A stretch of DNA of 40,051 bases from an uncultured Methylococcaceae bacterium. GTDB taxonomy: Bacteria > Pseudomonadota > Gammaproteobacteria > Methylococcales > Methylomonadaceae. Shown here piece after piece: positions 26,451 through 35,221 of this stretch. The position numbers and the translations under genes are program-made. Location: assembly GCA_903908165.1 (NCBI GenBank), contig CAIVQX010000210.1, positions 1 through 40,051 on the forward strand. Reading direction: 5' to 3'. The notes under the pieces are model-generated. The model was not told the origin of the DNA. It did not search any database and saw only the letters and a list, made by a program, of their open reading frames with translations. Each line of letters starts with the position of its first letter. Position 1 is the stretch's first letter.

Positions 26451-27044
26451 CTAAAGACTACCTTTGGTAGATGGCATGATACCTTCCATCCTTATATCGG
26501 CGGTAATGGCTTTGCGTACGGCACGGCCAAAGGCTTTAAAGATGGTTTCAGCAACATGATGCGCATTTACGCCTTTCAAATTATCAATATGCAAAGTGAC
26601 ACCTGCATGATTCACAAACCCCTGAAAAAACTCTCTGAACAAGTCGACATCAAAACTACCTATCATAGCTTTTGGATATTTAACCTCGTAGAACAAGCCT
26701 GGTCGACCTGAGAAATCGATAACGACTCGTGACAGGGCTTCATCTAAAGGAACATATGAATGACCGTAACGATAAATACCTTTTTTGTCACCGATTGCTT
26801 TTGCAAACGCTTGGCCTAAAGTTATCCCAATATCTTCAACAGTATGGTGAGCATCAATCTCTAAGTCGCCTTTGGCGGTTATATCCATATCAATTAAGCC
26901 ATGTCTGGCGATTTGATCAAGCATATGATCAAGAAAGGGCACGCCTGTTAGGAAAGAGGTTTTACCTGTTCCATCCAAATTGATTTTACACGTTATTTGG
27001 GTTTCCAGTGTATTGCGTTCAACTTCAGCGATTCTTTGGGTCAT
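26451..27044 (-). CDS. hisB: Imidazoleglycerol-phosphate dehydratase HisB
   Basis: This 197-residue monofunctional IGPD has the two metal-binding motifs, [14 protein letters not shown] and a C-terminal [16 protein letters not shown], plus [13 protein letters not shown]. It lacks the histidinol-phosphatase domain found in enteric HisB. It is the first gene of the cluster after typA. A 97-base gap precedes it, containing a hairpin (27070-27096). Confidence 0.97.
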   Translation of the reverse strand: MTQRIAEVERNTLETQITCKINLDGTGKTSFLTGVPFLDHMLDQIARHGLIDMDITAKGDLEIDAHHTVEDIGITLGQAFAKAIGDKKGIYRYGHSYVPLDEALSRVVIDFSGRPGLFYEVKYPKAMIGSFDVDLFREFFQGFVNHAGVTLHIDNLKGVNAHHVAETIFKAFGRAVRKAITADIRMEGIMPSTKGSL

Positions 27045-27069
27045 AACTTTTCTATAAAGTGGATAAGTA

Positions 27070-27096
27070 AAGGTGGAAAGAGATAGTACCCACCTT
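27070..27096 (-). terminator. Hairpin between typA and hisB (weak terminator or leader structure)
   Basis: Arms AAGGTGG and CCACCTT (7 bp) with a 13-base loop; minus-strand sequence downstream is TTACTTATC, which could extend the pairing with an upstream GATAA. There is no long U-run. It could partly end typA transcripts or fold in the hisB leader; no His-rich leader peptide was found. Confidence 0.3.
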
Positions 27097-27141
27097 ATCT
27101 TGCTTGCTTTAGGTCAATTAAAAGAATTTTTTGTTATAAAC

Positions 27142-28953
27142 TTAATTCTTTGATGCTCTTTTACGTTCATTTTCAGTCAATAATTTTTTGCGTAAACGAA
27201 TGGACTTAGGTGTAACTTCAACCAGCTCGTCTTCAGCAATAAATTCCAGTGCCTGTTCTAAGGTCATTTTTTGAATTCTTGCCAATACCAAGCTCTCATC
27301 TGTTCCTGATGCACGAACGTTAGTTAATTGTTTTGGTTTGCAAGGATTAACACACAGGTCATTACTACGGGAATGTAACCCTACCAGCATGCCTTCATAA
27401 ACCTCATCGCCATTAATTAGTAACAAATCTCCTCGATCTTGTAATGGATGTAAGGAGTAAGTTACTGCTTTACCAGCAACCATTGAAATCATGACGCCAC
27501 GTTGTCGACTTCCAACTTCACCTGCTTTCATCGGGCCATAATGGTCAAATACATGGTATAAAAGACCAGAGCCTGAAGTCGCTGTCATAAATTCGGTTTG
27601 AAAGCCAATCAAGCCTCGTGATGGCATCATATATTCTAAACGAATACGCCCTTTGCCATCGGGTACCATATTGGTTAAATCACCCTTACGTTCCCCTAGT
27701 TTTTCCATGATAGAGCCTTGATGTTCTTCTTCTACTTCAATAGTGACCATTTCAAAGGGTTCACATTTTTTGCCGTCAATTTCTTTAATGATAACTTCTG
27801 GACGTGACACCCCCATTTCGAAACCTTCACGACGCATGTTCTCAATAAGAACAGATAAGTGCAACTCACCACGACCGGATACTTTAAATTTATCCGGATC
27901 AGCCGTGTCTTCAACTTTTAAAGCAACGTTATGTTGTAGTTCTTTATCCAGTCTGTCTCGAATCTGGCGAGTGGTAACAAATTTACCTTCTTTGCCGGCA
28001 AAAGGTGAATTATTCACCTGAAACGTCATGGTCACAGTTGGTTCATCGACTGACAATGGTTTCATGGCTTCTACAGCATCCGGATGGCAGAGCGTATCAG
28101 AAATTTCGAGTTTCTCAATGCCGGCAAAAGCAATAATATCACCAGCTCGTGCATCAGCAACCTCAACACGCTCAAGACCATGAAAACCATAAATTTGCAA
28201 CATGCGACCTTTACGTTCAACGCCTTCACGATTAATGATGGTTATAGGTTGATTTGGTTTGATATTGCCTCGTTGAATGCGTCCAATACCAATAACGCCG
28301 ACATAAGTATTGTAGTCCAAGCTTGAAACCTGCATTTGGAAAGGTCCGTCTATATCTACAGGCGGTGGACTGACTTTTTCTACAATGGTTTCAAATAAAG
28401 GCGTCATATCACCGCCGGTTATAGTATGCTCTAGGCCAGCATAGCCATTGATAGCAGAAGCATAAACGATTGGAAAATCTAATTGTTCATCGGTTGCACC
28501 CAGTCTATCAAACAAATCAAAAGTCTGATCAACAACCCAGTCGGGGCGTGCGCCAGGCCGGTCAATTTTATTAATTACAACAATCGGTTTTAAGCCAAGA
28601 GCAAAAGCTTTTTGGGTTACAAAACGAGTTTGTGGCATTGGGCCATCAACTGCATCTACCAGAAGTAATACTGAGTCAACCATCGATAAAACACGTTCCA
28701 CTTCGCCGCCAAAATCAGCATGGCCAGGAGTGTCAACAATATTGATGTGGTAGCCGTTCCAGTCTAGCGCTGTATTTTTTGCCAAAATAGTAATGCCACG
28801 TTCTTTTTCAATATCATTGGAGTCCATCATTCGCTCAGTCACCTTGGTATGTGCGGCAAATGTTCCTGATTGTTGTAGTAACTTATCAACTAGGGTCGTT
28901 TTACCGTGGTCAACGTGAGCAATAATGGCAATGTTTCTTAATTTTTCGATCAC
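27142..28953 (-). CDS. typA: Translational GTPase TypA/BipA
   Basis: This 603-residue GTPase has G1 [16 protein letters not shown]3 [16 protein letters not shown] and G4 [13 protein letters not shown]-like domains follow, then the BipA C-terminal domain ([20 protein letters not shown]). It binds ribosomes and supports large-subunit assembly under cold and other stress. The start is GTG at 28953, giving the conserved [13 protein letters not shown] opening; the ribosome-binding site is weak. A near-perfect 16-base palindrome (28998-29013) lies in its leader. Confidence 0.97.
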   Translation of the reverse strand: MIEKLRNIAIIAHVDHGKTTLVDKLLQQSGTFAAHTKVTERMMDSNDIEKERGITILAKNTALDWNGYHINIVDTPGHADFGGEVERVLSMVDSVLLLVDAVDGPMPQTRFVTQKAFALGLKPIVVINKIDRPGARPDWVVDQTFDLFDRLGATDEQLDFPIVYASAINGYAGLEHTITGGDMTPLFETIVEKVSPPPVDIDGPFQMQVSSLDYNTYVGVIGIGRIQRGNIKPNQPITIINREGVERKGRMLQIYGFHGLERVEVADARAGDIIAFAGIEKLEISDTLCHPDAVEAMKPLSVDEPTVTMTFQVNNSPFAGKEGKFVTTRQIRDRLDKELQHNVALKVEDTADPDKFKVSGRGELHLSVLIENMRREGFEMGVSRPEVIIKEIDGKKCEPFEMVTIEVEEEHQGSIMEKLGERKGDLTNMVPDGKGRIRLEYMMPSRGLIGFQTEFMTATSGSGLLYHVFDHYGPMKAGEVGSRQRGVMISMVAGKAVTYSLHPLQDRGDLLLINGDEVYEGMLVGLHSRSNDLCVNPCKPKQLTNVRASGTDESLVLARIQKMTLEQALEFIAEDELVEVTPKSIRLRKKLLTENERKRASKN

Positions 28954-29106
28954 TTTTTGTGTTCTCTAATGGTTTAATAAAAATAAGTTAGTTTAAGCAC
29001 GCTATATAGCATGTAATATGTTCTTGTATAGATTAATAAGGATTAGTTTTAGTATGTGAAAGTATCGAAAGTAATAGGTGCGTCAATTTATCGACATTAA
29101 ATGCTA

Positions 29107-29499
29107 TTAACTTTGAGTCCAAGGTAAATTATCGAAACGCCAGCCGCCAAGGTTACCTCTATGGTTATTTTGATCCAAGGGTCCTTCAAAACCATCAATG
29201 ATATTGATAAGCTTTTTATATCCTATGTCCTCCAGTACTTTAGCCGCATCAAGAGAGCGTTGTCCGCTTCTGCACAACAACAAAATAGGCGTATTTTTAT
29301 TAGTTATAATTCGTTCAATATCTACAATAAATTTCGGATTGATCTGCCAATCTGGAGCCTCTTTCCAAGCAATATGGATGGCATTTGTGGGATGTCCAAC
29401 AAACCCGTGTTCCATTTTTGTACGCACATCCACCAATATCGCGTCGGTATTGGTTTGTAAAAAATCCCACGCTTCTTGGGGGGTTAAATTATCTATCAT
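29107..29499 (-). CDS. Rhodanese-like sulfurtransferase
   Basis: This 130-residue single-domain rhodanese has active-site Cys76 in the loop CRSGQR (76-81), plus AILVDVRTKMEHGFVGHPTNA and a C-terminal GGWRFDNLPW stretch seen in several bacterial single-domain members. It probably transfers sulfane sulfur in the cytoplasm. It lies 11 bases after a SAM methyltransferase gene in a three-gene operon led by a LysR regulator. Confidence 0.88.
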   Translation of the reverse strand: MIDNLTPQEAWDFLQTNTDAILVDVRTKMEHGFVGHPTNAIHIAWKEAPDWQINPKFIVDIERIITNKNTPILLLCRSGQRSLDAAKVLEDIGYKKLINIIDGFEGPLDQNNHRGNLGGWRFDNLPWTQS

Positions 29500-29510
29500 T
29501 CTATTGCCAA

Positions 29511-30092
29511 TTATATTAGTTTCTGACCAACAAACTGCACTTCATCTCTTAGGCCAAATAATGGCTCGCCGATTGAAGCATTTTCTCTGTAAAAAACAAG
29601 CTTTAATCCTGAGAATAAAGCCAATAACTCTCCACTAGCAAGAAGATAGTTGGGATTGTTAGGAGATTTACTATATATCTTTTCTTGAGTAAAAGTTTGA
29701 TAGAACAGCAAGCCATTTGGTTTTAATGAGCCTATTATCGCATCACTTAGAGTTCGGTCAAGAAATCGACTCACAACAATGACATCAAAATGAGATTTGG
29801 TAAAGCTTTCAGGTACAATTTTTTCTTGGCGGGCATTGATTTTTAGCCCTTGTTGCTTAGCATAAGTTGTTAATTTATCGATGGCAACAAAGGAAATATC
29901 CAAGGCAGTCACCGCCAAACCCCGCTGTGCTAAAAAAATGGCATTGGCGCCCCATCCAGATGCTAAATCCAGAGCCATTCCAGTTGTCGGCAGTAAAAAA
30001 TCATTCTCAATCAAAACCTGTGTTGCGGGTGAATAAACGGGGTTAGATTGGTTATAAATATGATTCCATTTGTTGGCCAGGCCTGCATTCAT
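29511..30092 (-). CDS. SAM-dependent methyltransferase (TehB/UbiE-like class I)
   Basis: This 193-residue protein has motif I ALDLASGWGANAIFLAQRG (about 40-58), an acidic end of strand 2 at VTALDIS and a post-I DVIVVSRFLDR segment. The N-terminal KWNHIYNQSNPVYSPATQVL is typical of small TehB-like methyltransferases. The substrate is unknown; coupling to a rhodanese gene hints at a thiol, chalcogen or metalloid substrate, which is inference. The start codon overlaps the LysR stop (TAATG). Confidence 0.82.
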   Translation of the reverse strand: MNAGLANKWNHIYNQSNPVYSPATQVLIENDFLLPTTGMALDLASGWGANAIFLAQRGLAVTALDISFVAIDKLTTYAKQQGLKINARQEKIVPESFTKSHFDVIVVSRFLDRTLSDAIIGSLKPNGLLFYQTFTQEKIYSKSPNNPNYLLASGELLALFSGLKLVFYRENASIGEPLFGLRDEVQFVGQKLI

Positions 30093-31000
30093 TATTCAGT
30101 TCCAGGCATACTAACGCGATGTTCTAGCCATATTTGTAAAAAATCCATAAAACTTTTCACTTTAGCCGAAAGATATTTTCTGTGTGGATAGACAGCATGA
30201 ATATCTAATGGAGGTAATGGATAATTTTCAAGGACTACCTTTAGGGTACCGTTTTCAATGTCTTTGCCAACGATGTAGGTGGGTAACATAACCAACCCCA
30301 ATCCATTAATGGCAGCTATACGGATTGGGTGTGCTGCATTAGCTTGCATTCTTCCGGTTACATTGATTATTTTAAGACCGCTGTCGGATTTAAATTGCCA
30401 TCTATTGCGAGGAGAAATAGCCCAGTTAACTAAACAACTATGGTTTGCTAAATCCTCTGGCACTTGTGGAATGCCATTACGTTCTAAATAATCGGGCGAT
30501 CCACAAACAACGAGTGACGAGTTGGCTAATTTTCGAGCAACCATGCTGGTATCATCTAAGGCACCCAGAAAAATAGCTACATCAATACCCTCGTCAATCA
30601 AATCTCCAGGGCTACCCTGCAAAATCATTTCAATGGTTAAGTCGGTATGTATTTTTAAAAATTCAGCGACTGCTCTTGCAATATGGGTGGCTCCAATTGC
30701 CGGAGGAGCACTGATTTTTAGAAGTCCTCTAGGCTCTGTTTGCAAATGTGTTATAGCGGATTCCATTTCGTCAACATCTAAGAGCACTTGTTGGCAACGT
30801 TGAAGATAGGATACCCCCACATCGGTTAGGCTTAAACTTCGTGTCGTCCGATTAATTAAACGTGTCCCCAAACTGCCTTCAAGTTGCATAATATGCTTTG
30901 TTGCCATGGCTCTTGAGATGCCTAGATCACGTGCTCCGCCAGCAAAACTTCCTGCTTTGGCAACGCGAACAAAGACGTTCATGCTGGTTAATTTATCCAT
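30092..31000 (-). CDS. LysR-family transcriptional regulator heading an MTase-rhodanese operon
   Basis: This 302-residue protein has a winged HTH (residues 3-62, with SFAGGARDLGISRAMATKHI and LINRTTRSLSLTDVG) and a LysR substrate-binding domain (LKISAPPAIGATHIARAVAEF onward). It is the first gene of an operon with the methyltransferase and rhodanese genes. It diverges from a 50-aa membrane-protein gene; the 220-base gap holds two inverted repeats, one inside a good promoter. Confidence 0.92.
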   Translation of the reverse strand: MDKLTSMNVFVRVAKAGSFAGGARDLGISRAMATKHIMQLEGSLGTRLINRTTRSLSLTDVGVSYLQRCQQVLLDVDEMESAITHLQTEPRGLLKISAPPAIGATHIARAVAEFLKIHTDLTIEMILQGSPGDLIDEGIDVAIFLGALDDTSMVARKLANSSLVVCGSPDYLERNGIPQVPEDLANHSCLVNWAISPRNRWQFKSDSGLKIINVTGRMQANAAHPIRIAAINGLGLVMLPTYIVGKDIENGTLKVVLENYPLPPLDIHAVYPHRKYLSAKVKSFMDFLQIWLEHRVSMPGTE

Positions 31001-31078
31001 CTAATTTCACTATATAAGGGGCTGGGTTGGTATTTAGATGCCTAATTATGATTTAGTCATTTAATGTTGATAAAGTTC

Positions 31079-31106
31079 TTGACAGAGCAAATTGTTTTTT
31101 TATAAG
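31079..31106 (+). promoter_or_regulatory. Sigma-70-type promoter for the 50-aa membrane-protein gene
   Basis: TTGACA (31079-31084), 16 bases, TATAAG (31101-31106) on the plus strand. Start of transcription would be near 31113, about 108 bases before ATG 31221. An inverted repeat (31091-31113) covers the spacer and the -10, so a bound regulator would block or control it. Confidence 0.55.
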
Positions 31107-31113
31107 AAACAAT
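31091..31113. promoter_or_regulatory. Perfect 7-bp inverted repeat overlapping the promoter (candidate LysR operator)
   Basis: ATTGTTT, nine bases, AAACAAT lies in the divergent region between the LysR gene and the 50-aa gene. It overlaps the -10 element of the plus-strand promoter. Symmetry is direct; binding by the adjacent LysR is inference. Confidence 0.45.
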
Positions 31114-31132
31114 CTATTTAGTAATAGCTATA

Positions 31133-31167
31133 TTGTATACTATAAATATATCTGTATAGTAGCAATC
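31133..31167. promoter_or_regulatory. Second, imperfect inverted repeat in the divergent region
   Basis: Core arms TACTATA (31139-31145) and TATAGTA (31156-31162), with outer ATTG and CAAT also matching, 20 bases downstream of the first repeat. Two spaced symmetrical sites are common in LysR-controlled divergent promoters. It could also fold in the 5' leader of the 50-aa gene. Confidence 0.35.
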
Positions 31168-31220
31168 AAGCAATAAGTCAATTAACAAGCTGAAATTAAA
31201 ATTTAAGAAAGGTTAGTCAG

Positions 31221-31373
31221 ATGAATAAGCTCAATATAAACGTAATTATTGGTTTACTATTCATTGCCGGTATCTGGGTGTTCATTTATGGTCAATTTAT
31301 TATATCGACCGTTTTGTTTGGAAGTGCCTTTATTTATAGCAACATTGCAACCCGAGTAAAATTAAACAGCTAA
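31221..31373 (+). CDS. 50-residue small membrane protein, function unknown
   Basis: The frame ATG 31221 to TAA 31373 encodes a 50-residue protein with two hydrophobic stretches (VIIGLLFIAGIWVFIYG and FIISTVLFGSAFIYSNIA) and a short basic end. An AAGG lies eight bases upstream. It has its own promoter and is followed by a terminator. It is divergent from a LysR gene and could be a regulated target. No family recognised. Confidence 0.5.
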   Translation: MNKLNINVIIGLLFIAGIWVFIYGQFIISTVLFGSAFIYSNIATRVKLNS

Positions 31374-31483
31374 GTGTAAACAGTTAACTACCTCCTGGTG
31401 TTATACCTCAGAGCAGTTCCTCCTCATAACGTTCTGCTCAAACTTTTACCTCCCTTGTGGTAACGCAATGGGAGGTTTTTTTT
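31374..31483 (+). ncRNA. C-rich 3' segment or small RNA candidate
   Basis: Downstream of the 50-aa gene the transcript holds repeated pyrimidine motifs: TACCTCC, ATACCTC, TTCCTCC and TACCTCCC. The last is in the terminator stem. A GAGCAG/CTGCTC pairing surrounds the third. Repeated CCTCC can pair with Shine-Dalgarno sequences, as in some known proteobacterial C-rich-loop sRNAs. That it acts as an RNA regulator is a hypothesis; no homology was recognised. Confidence 0.3.
31448..31483 (+). terminator. Intrinsic terminator
   Basis: ACCTCCC (31448-31454) pairs with GGGAGGT (31470-31476), with a further TTG/CAA pairing after a one-base bulge, followed by eight T residues. A textbook plus-strand terminator that ends the 50-aa gene transcript. 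Confidence 0.9.
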
Positions 31484-31535
31484 GCCTAGCGATTAATAGC
31501 TAAATTTAATTTAAAGGGTTTTTAGAAGAAGTAAC

Positions 31536-33479
31536 TTATTCTTTTGGGCGCCATAATAAATCACTAATTTCACATTGTGGTGCAAAGCCTGATACAGCTT
31601 TTTTCAAGATACATCTAACTTGTTCAAAATCATCGTTATTTGTAGCGTCTTCAAGTGAAGATAGCATTTTATTCAATTCAGTCCAAGAAATAGTCTGCTC
31701 TTCCGCTCTCATAATGCCGGGATGAGTGGTCTTGGAAACATTATCGCCAATCAAAAGTTCTTCATATAGCTTCTCACCAGGTCTCAAGCCAGTAAAGTTA
31801 ATTTCTATGTCGCCTGCGGGGTGATTTTCATCTTTTACTTCCAAACCACTTAAATGGATCATTCGTTTCGCCAAATCAAGAATTCTTATGGGTTCACCCA
31901 TGTCTAACACGAACACATCGCCACCCTGCGCCAAAGCACCGGCTTGAATAACCAGTTGAGATGCCTCGGGAATGGTCATAAAGTAACGGATAATACGTGC
32001 ATCTGTGACTGTTAATGGCCCACCTCGAGATATTTGCTCCCTAAAAAGGGGTACTACTGAACCAGATGAACCGAGTACGTTACCAAATCTTACCATGGTG
32101 AAACGTGTTTGTTTTTTATGGGCTATATCGATACTGAGGGCTTGTAAAATTAATTCAGCAAAACGTTTAGTTGCTCCCATTGTGTTAGTTGGCCTTACTG
32201 CTTTATCAGTTGAAATTAAGACAAAAAGTTCAACATTGGCATTTATTGCAGCTTGAGCAGCATGTAAGGTTCCGAAGATATTATTTAATATAGCTTCGCC
32301 AGGATTTTTTTCTACCATGGGCACATGTTTGTAAGCAGCGGTATGATAGATGGTTTGAACCTTAAAAGTTTTACATACATTTTCAATGCGCTTGGCATGC
32401 GTAACTGAGCCTAAAATGGTAATAATTTCAATTGGCCTAGGGGGGTTCATGCCCATTATCAGATGGAGCAACTCTTTTTCGATTGCATAAAGGTTGAATT
32501 CACTTATTTCATAAAGAATTAAAGAGGTTGGTTGTATTCTAATTATTTGTCGGCATAGCTCTGATCCTATAGAACCACCGGCGCCTGTTACCATAACCAC
32601 TTTATCAGTAATAGTGGCTTTAAGTAGTGCTTGATCAGGTATTACTGGGTCTCTGCCTAACAGATCTGCTATATCAACTTCTTGAAGAGCATCAACGGTA
32701 ACCCTGCCCTGAGCTATATCAGATAGGCCGGGCATAGACATGACATGAACAGAATATGGTTCAAGTAATCGGATAATTTCACTAATGCGAGATTTTTTGG
32801 CTGAGGGGATGGCCAGTAACACATTTGACGCTTCATGACGTTCTATTAAATAATTTAAAGAACTGAGTGGATATATTCGTAAGCCGTTTACCTTGCGTTT
32901 CTGTAATGACGTGTTGTCATCAATAAAAGCGACAACATTGAAATCACGTCCATGTCCAAGTGCAGAAGCCAGTTGAATCCCAGCACTACCGGCCCCATAA
33001 ATAATGACATTCTTTTTCAATAGCTTAAGACCTTTTCGCCCGCCCCTCAATTGAAAATAAGTTTCACCTAACCACCAGCGGGCAAAAAAACGAATACAGC
33101 CAACCAGCAACATAACAATGAGCCAATTTAGTGGCGTGACAGTCCGAGGAATCCCTTTGATACCAGACTCATACAAAACAAATGCAAAAATCAGTGCGTA
33201 AAATGAAGTTGCTTGAACAATCGTCCATAAGGCTTTCATTTCGAGGAAGCGAATAATGGCTCTATATAAACCTAATCTGGCAAATATAGGGATGGCGATA
33301 ATAGGGGTTGCAACAAACAAATACCATTCATTCCCTTTTGGTATATAGAGTTCGCCCCACCGTAAAGAAAAAGCCATCCATAGTGAAGTTAGAACGATAA
33401 ATATATCGGTAGTAATTAGAATAATTAATTTGTGCTGTCTTGAAAGATCAATAAACCAGTGAGCTAATTGTCTATGCAT
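31536..33479 (-). CDS. Membrane-bound UDP-sugar 4,6-dehydratase (PglF/WbpM/CapD family)
   Basis: This 647-residue protein has four N-terminal membrane helices (about 17-39, 52-70, 83-104, 116-135), a first nucleotide-binding domain (NVIIYGAGSAGIQLASAL, 157-174), then an SDR domain with VVMVTGAGGSIGSELCRQI (294-312) and TDKAVRPTNTMGATKR (424-439). The catalytic Tyr is replaced by Met434, as in WbpM/PglF enzymes, with Lys438 kept. It makes UDP-4-keto-6-deoxy-HexNAc for surface glycans. It follows a phosphoglycosyl transferase gene by 51 bases. No aminotransferase or acetyltransferase is nearby. Confidence 0.92.
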   Translation of the reverse strand: MHRQLAHWFIDLSRQHKLIILITTDIFIVLTSLWMAFSLRWGELYIPKGNEWYLFVATPIIAIPIFARLGLYRAIIRFLEMKALWTIVQATSFYALIFAFVLYESGIKGIPRTVTPLNWLIVMLLVGCIRFFARWWLGETYFQLRGGRKGLKLLKKNVIIYGAGSAGIQLASALGHGRDFNVVAFIDDNTSLQKRKVNGLRIYPLSSLNYLIERHEASNVLLAIPSAKKSRISEIIRLLEPYSVHVMSMPGLSDIAQGRVTVDALQEVDIADLLGRDPVIPDQALLKATITDKVVMVTGAGGSIGSELCRQIIRIQPTSLILYEISEFNLYAIEKELLHLIMGMNPPRPIEIITILGSVTHAKRIENVCKTFKVQTIYHTAAYKHVPMVEKNPGEAILNNIFGTLHAAQAAINANVELFVLISTDKAVRPTNTMGATKRFAELILQALSIDIAHKKQTRFTMVRFGNVLGSSGSVVPLFREQISRGGPLTVTDARIIRYFMTIPEASQLVIQAGALAQGGDVFVLDMGEPIRILDLAKRMIHLSGLEVKDENHPAGDIEINFTGLRPGEKLYEELLIGDNVSKTTHPGIMRAEEQTISWTELNKMLSSLEDATNNDDFEQVRCILKKAVSGFAPQCEISDLLWRPKE

Positions 33480-33530
33480 AAATGATTAATGTCTTTTCAG
33501 AATCTGTGGCTCAAATGATACCACTCAAAA

Positions 33531-34100
33531 TTAGTGGATAATGCCATCTTTTTTTAATACCTTTAAAAAGGTAAAAAAAATAATTTTAATATCCAGCCAA
33601 AATGACTGATTATTTAGGTAATCGACATCAAGTTTAACTTTATCAGGAATCGGCAGCTCATCTCTACCATTAATCTGCGCCCAACCAGTGAGTCCAGGAG
33701 TTAAGTTATCAACATCTTGTTGGGTTCGTAGTGCGATCAAATCATGTTGGTTAAATAAGGCAGGTCTGGGCCCCACGAAGCTCATATCACCTATAAGAAT
33801 GCTCCATAATTGGGGTAGCTCATCCAGACTGGATTGACGCAAAAAAGACCCAACTGGAGTCAAAAATTGCTCTGGGTTGGATAATAGGTGGGTGGCTACA
33901 TTCGGGGTGCCAATAAGCATTGTCCGAAATTTTGGCATTTTAAAAATGGCGTTATATTGCCCAATACGGTCAGACCAAAATAATATAGGGCCTGGAGAAG
34001 TAAAATGCACTACTAGGGCTATTAAGAATAATGGTAGCGCCAAAATTAAAAATGCAAATAGTGCCAGAACTAAATCAAATAAACGTTTTGTTTGAAACAT
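33531..34100 (-). CDS. Phosphoglycosyl transferase (PglC-like, undecaprenyl-phosphate sugar transferase)
   Basis: This 189-residue protein is the small monotopic PglC type, with an N-terminal re-entrant helix (LFDLVLALFAFLILALPLFL), KFRTM, the catalytic Asp-Glu in SSLDELPQLWSILIGDMSFVGPRP, and GLTGWAQINGRDELP. It transfers a sugar-1-phosphate to undecaprenyl phosphate, starting a glycan. With the dehydratase it could form a glycan initiation module; the other glycan genes must be elsewhere. Confidence 0.92.
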   Translation of the reverse strand: MFQTKRLFDLVLALFAFLILALPLFLIALVVHFTSPGPILFWSDRIGQYNAIFKMPKFRTMLIGTPNVATHLLSNPEQFLTPVGSFLRQSSLDELPQLWSILIGDMSFVGPRPALFNQHDLIALRTQQDVDNLTPGLTGWAQINGRDELPIPDKVKLDVDYLNNQSFWLDIKIIFFTFLKVLKKDGIIH

Positions 34101-34273
34101 GCTTCGTTATAGTAACTTTTGGATGAATATTAATTTCTATTAAAGACTTGCTCAAGTCTAGTAGGCTTTACATGATTATTAGCAGTAGATTTTAAGTTTA
34201 TAGGCATGCAATAAAAGACACTATTGATTGAGCTCTGTGGCATTGTAACAATATTGAATATAGGTAAGCTTTT

Positions 34274-35098
34274 TTAAATTGGTGGTTGATGAGTGCCTGT
34301 AACTTTAACCTGCACAATATCTCCTACCGATAAAACACCACAATTATTATGTAGGGCATTTTGACCAAAGTAAATCTTGCCTTCCCATTTTCTGACACGG
34401 TTGAGCGTGGTAAGTGGCTCTTTACCTATTTCTGCAGTTTTAGGATTAATAGTTGGAACGGAGCAGCGTGAGCAGGGTTTTGGCAATCTAAAATCAATGT
34501 CTCCAATCCTAATTTCTCGCCAACTATCTTCTGCATAGCTAGGACAGTTTGCAATAGTAAGATTAGGCCTGAAACGTGACATCGGTAAATCTAATTGCAT
34601 TATATGATTTAAAGAAGCCAAAGAGCTTTCTGAAATGATCAAAAATGGAAAGCCGTCAGAAAATGAAACTTGATCAGTGGGTAGGCTATAGTTAGGATCA
34701 ACTGGCCGAATCATATTATCTCCCTGATATACTAATCGGCACTCCAGATTTAGAAAATGACTTAACCACTGATCGGCTTCTGGGGAGGCATTTAGTGCAT
34801 CGAATTGGTCATGCCATATAGTGCTGTTAATAATAGCGCCTTCAGTGGGCGCTAATGGTATTAATAGATCTTCCATTCCGACAGCAGATAAGATTAAGTT
34901 TTTGTCTGTTAGAGCTGTTTGTATTAAAGCCATTTTTGGTAGCTTTCGTTGACTTAAAAATTGTTGATCAGTGTCAATAAGCATCCATTTTCTGTCGTAT
35001 AAAAGTCCGGTTTTAGTTACGGGCCAACTTTTTACAGTAATACCAGCTAATGATTTGACGGGATACAGTGTTATTTCACTTAATGTAATTTGTGTCAT
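34274..35098 (-). CDS. MOSC-domain protein (YcbX-like)
   Basis: This 274-residue protein has the MOSC N-terminal beta-barrel domain (ITLYPVKSLAGITV at 9-22, YDRKWMLID) and a C-terminal MOSC domain (DGFPFLIISESSLASLN near 148-164, RFRPNLTI, KPCSRCSVPTINPKT with Cys209 and Cys212). MOSC proteins bind molybdenum cofactor and reduce N-hydroxylated compounds or serve in sulfur transfer. It lacks the extra ferredoxin domain found in E. coli YcbX. It is divergent from the ABC cluster. Confidence 0.88.
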   Translation of the reverse strand: MTQITLSEITLYPVKSLAGITVKSWPVTKTGLLYDRKWMLIDTDQQFLSQRKLPKMALIQTALTDKNLILSAVGMEDLLIPLAPTEGAIINSTIWHDQFDALNASPEADQWLSHFLNLECRLVYQGDNMIRPVDPNYSLPTDQVSFSDGFPFLIISESSLASLNHIMQLDLPMSRFRPNLTIANCPSYAEDSWREIRIGDIDFRLPKPCSRCSVPTINPKTAEIGKEPLTTLNRVRKWEGKIYFGQNALHNNCGVLSVGDIVQVKVTGTHQPPI

Positions 35099-35142
35099 GT
35101 TTGATTGATGTTTAAATTTACATGTTAAAAATTAAATCAGCT

Positions 35143-35171
35143 TTTACGTAAAATTAGTGAAAACTTATAAA
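35143..35171 (+). promoter_or_regulatory. Candidate sigma-70 promoter for the PQQ-linked ABC cluster
   Basis: TTTACG (35143-35148), 17 bases, TATAAA (35166-35171). Transcription would start near 35178, about 44 bases before the first ATG. Spacing is ideal; the -35 has two mismatches. Confidence 0.4.
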
Positions 35172-35221
35172 AAAATGGGGAATCCGTTAGAATTGCCTGA
35201 TATGAATTTTCTTTTCTAAAT

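Noticed and set aside
22073-27044. his genes next to tatABC as a novel linkage
   Set aside because: This order is common in gammaproteobacteria such as pseudomonads, so it is ordinary synteny.
27045-27141. His-rich leader peptide or attenuator before hisB
   Set aside because: No run of His codons in a short frame was seen; only a generic hairpin without a U-run.
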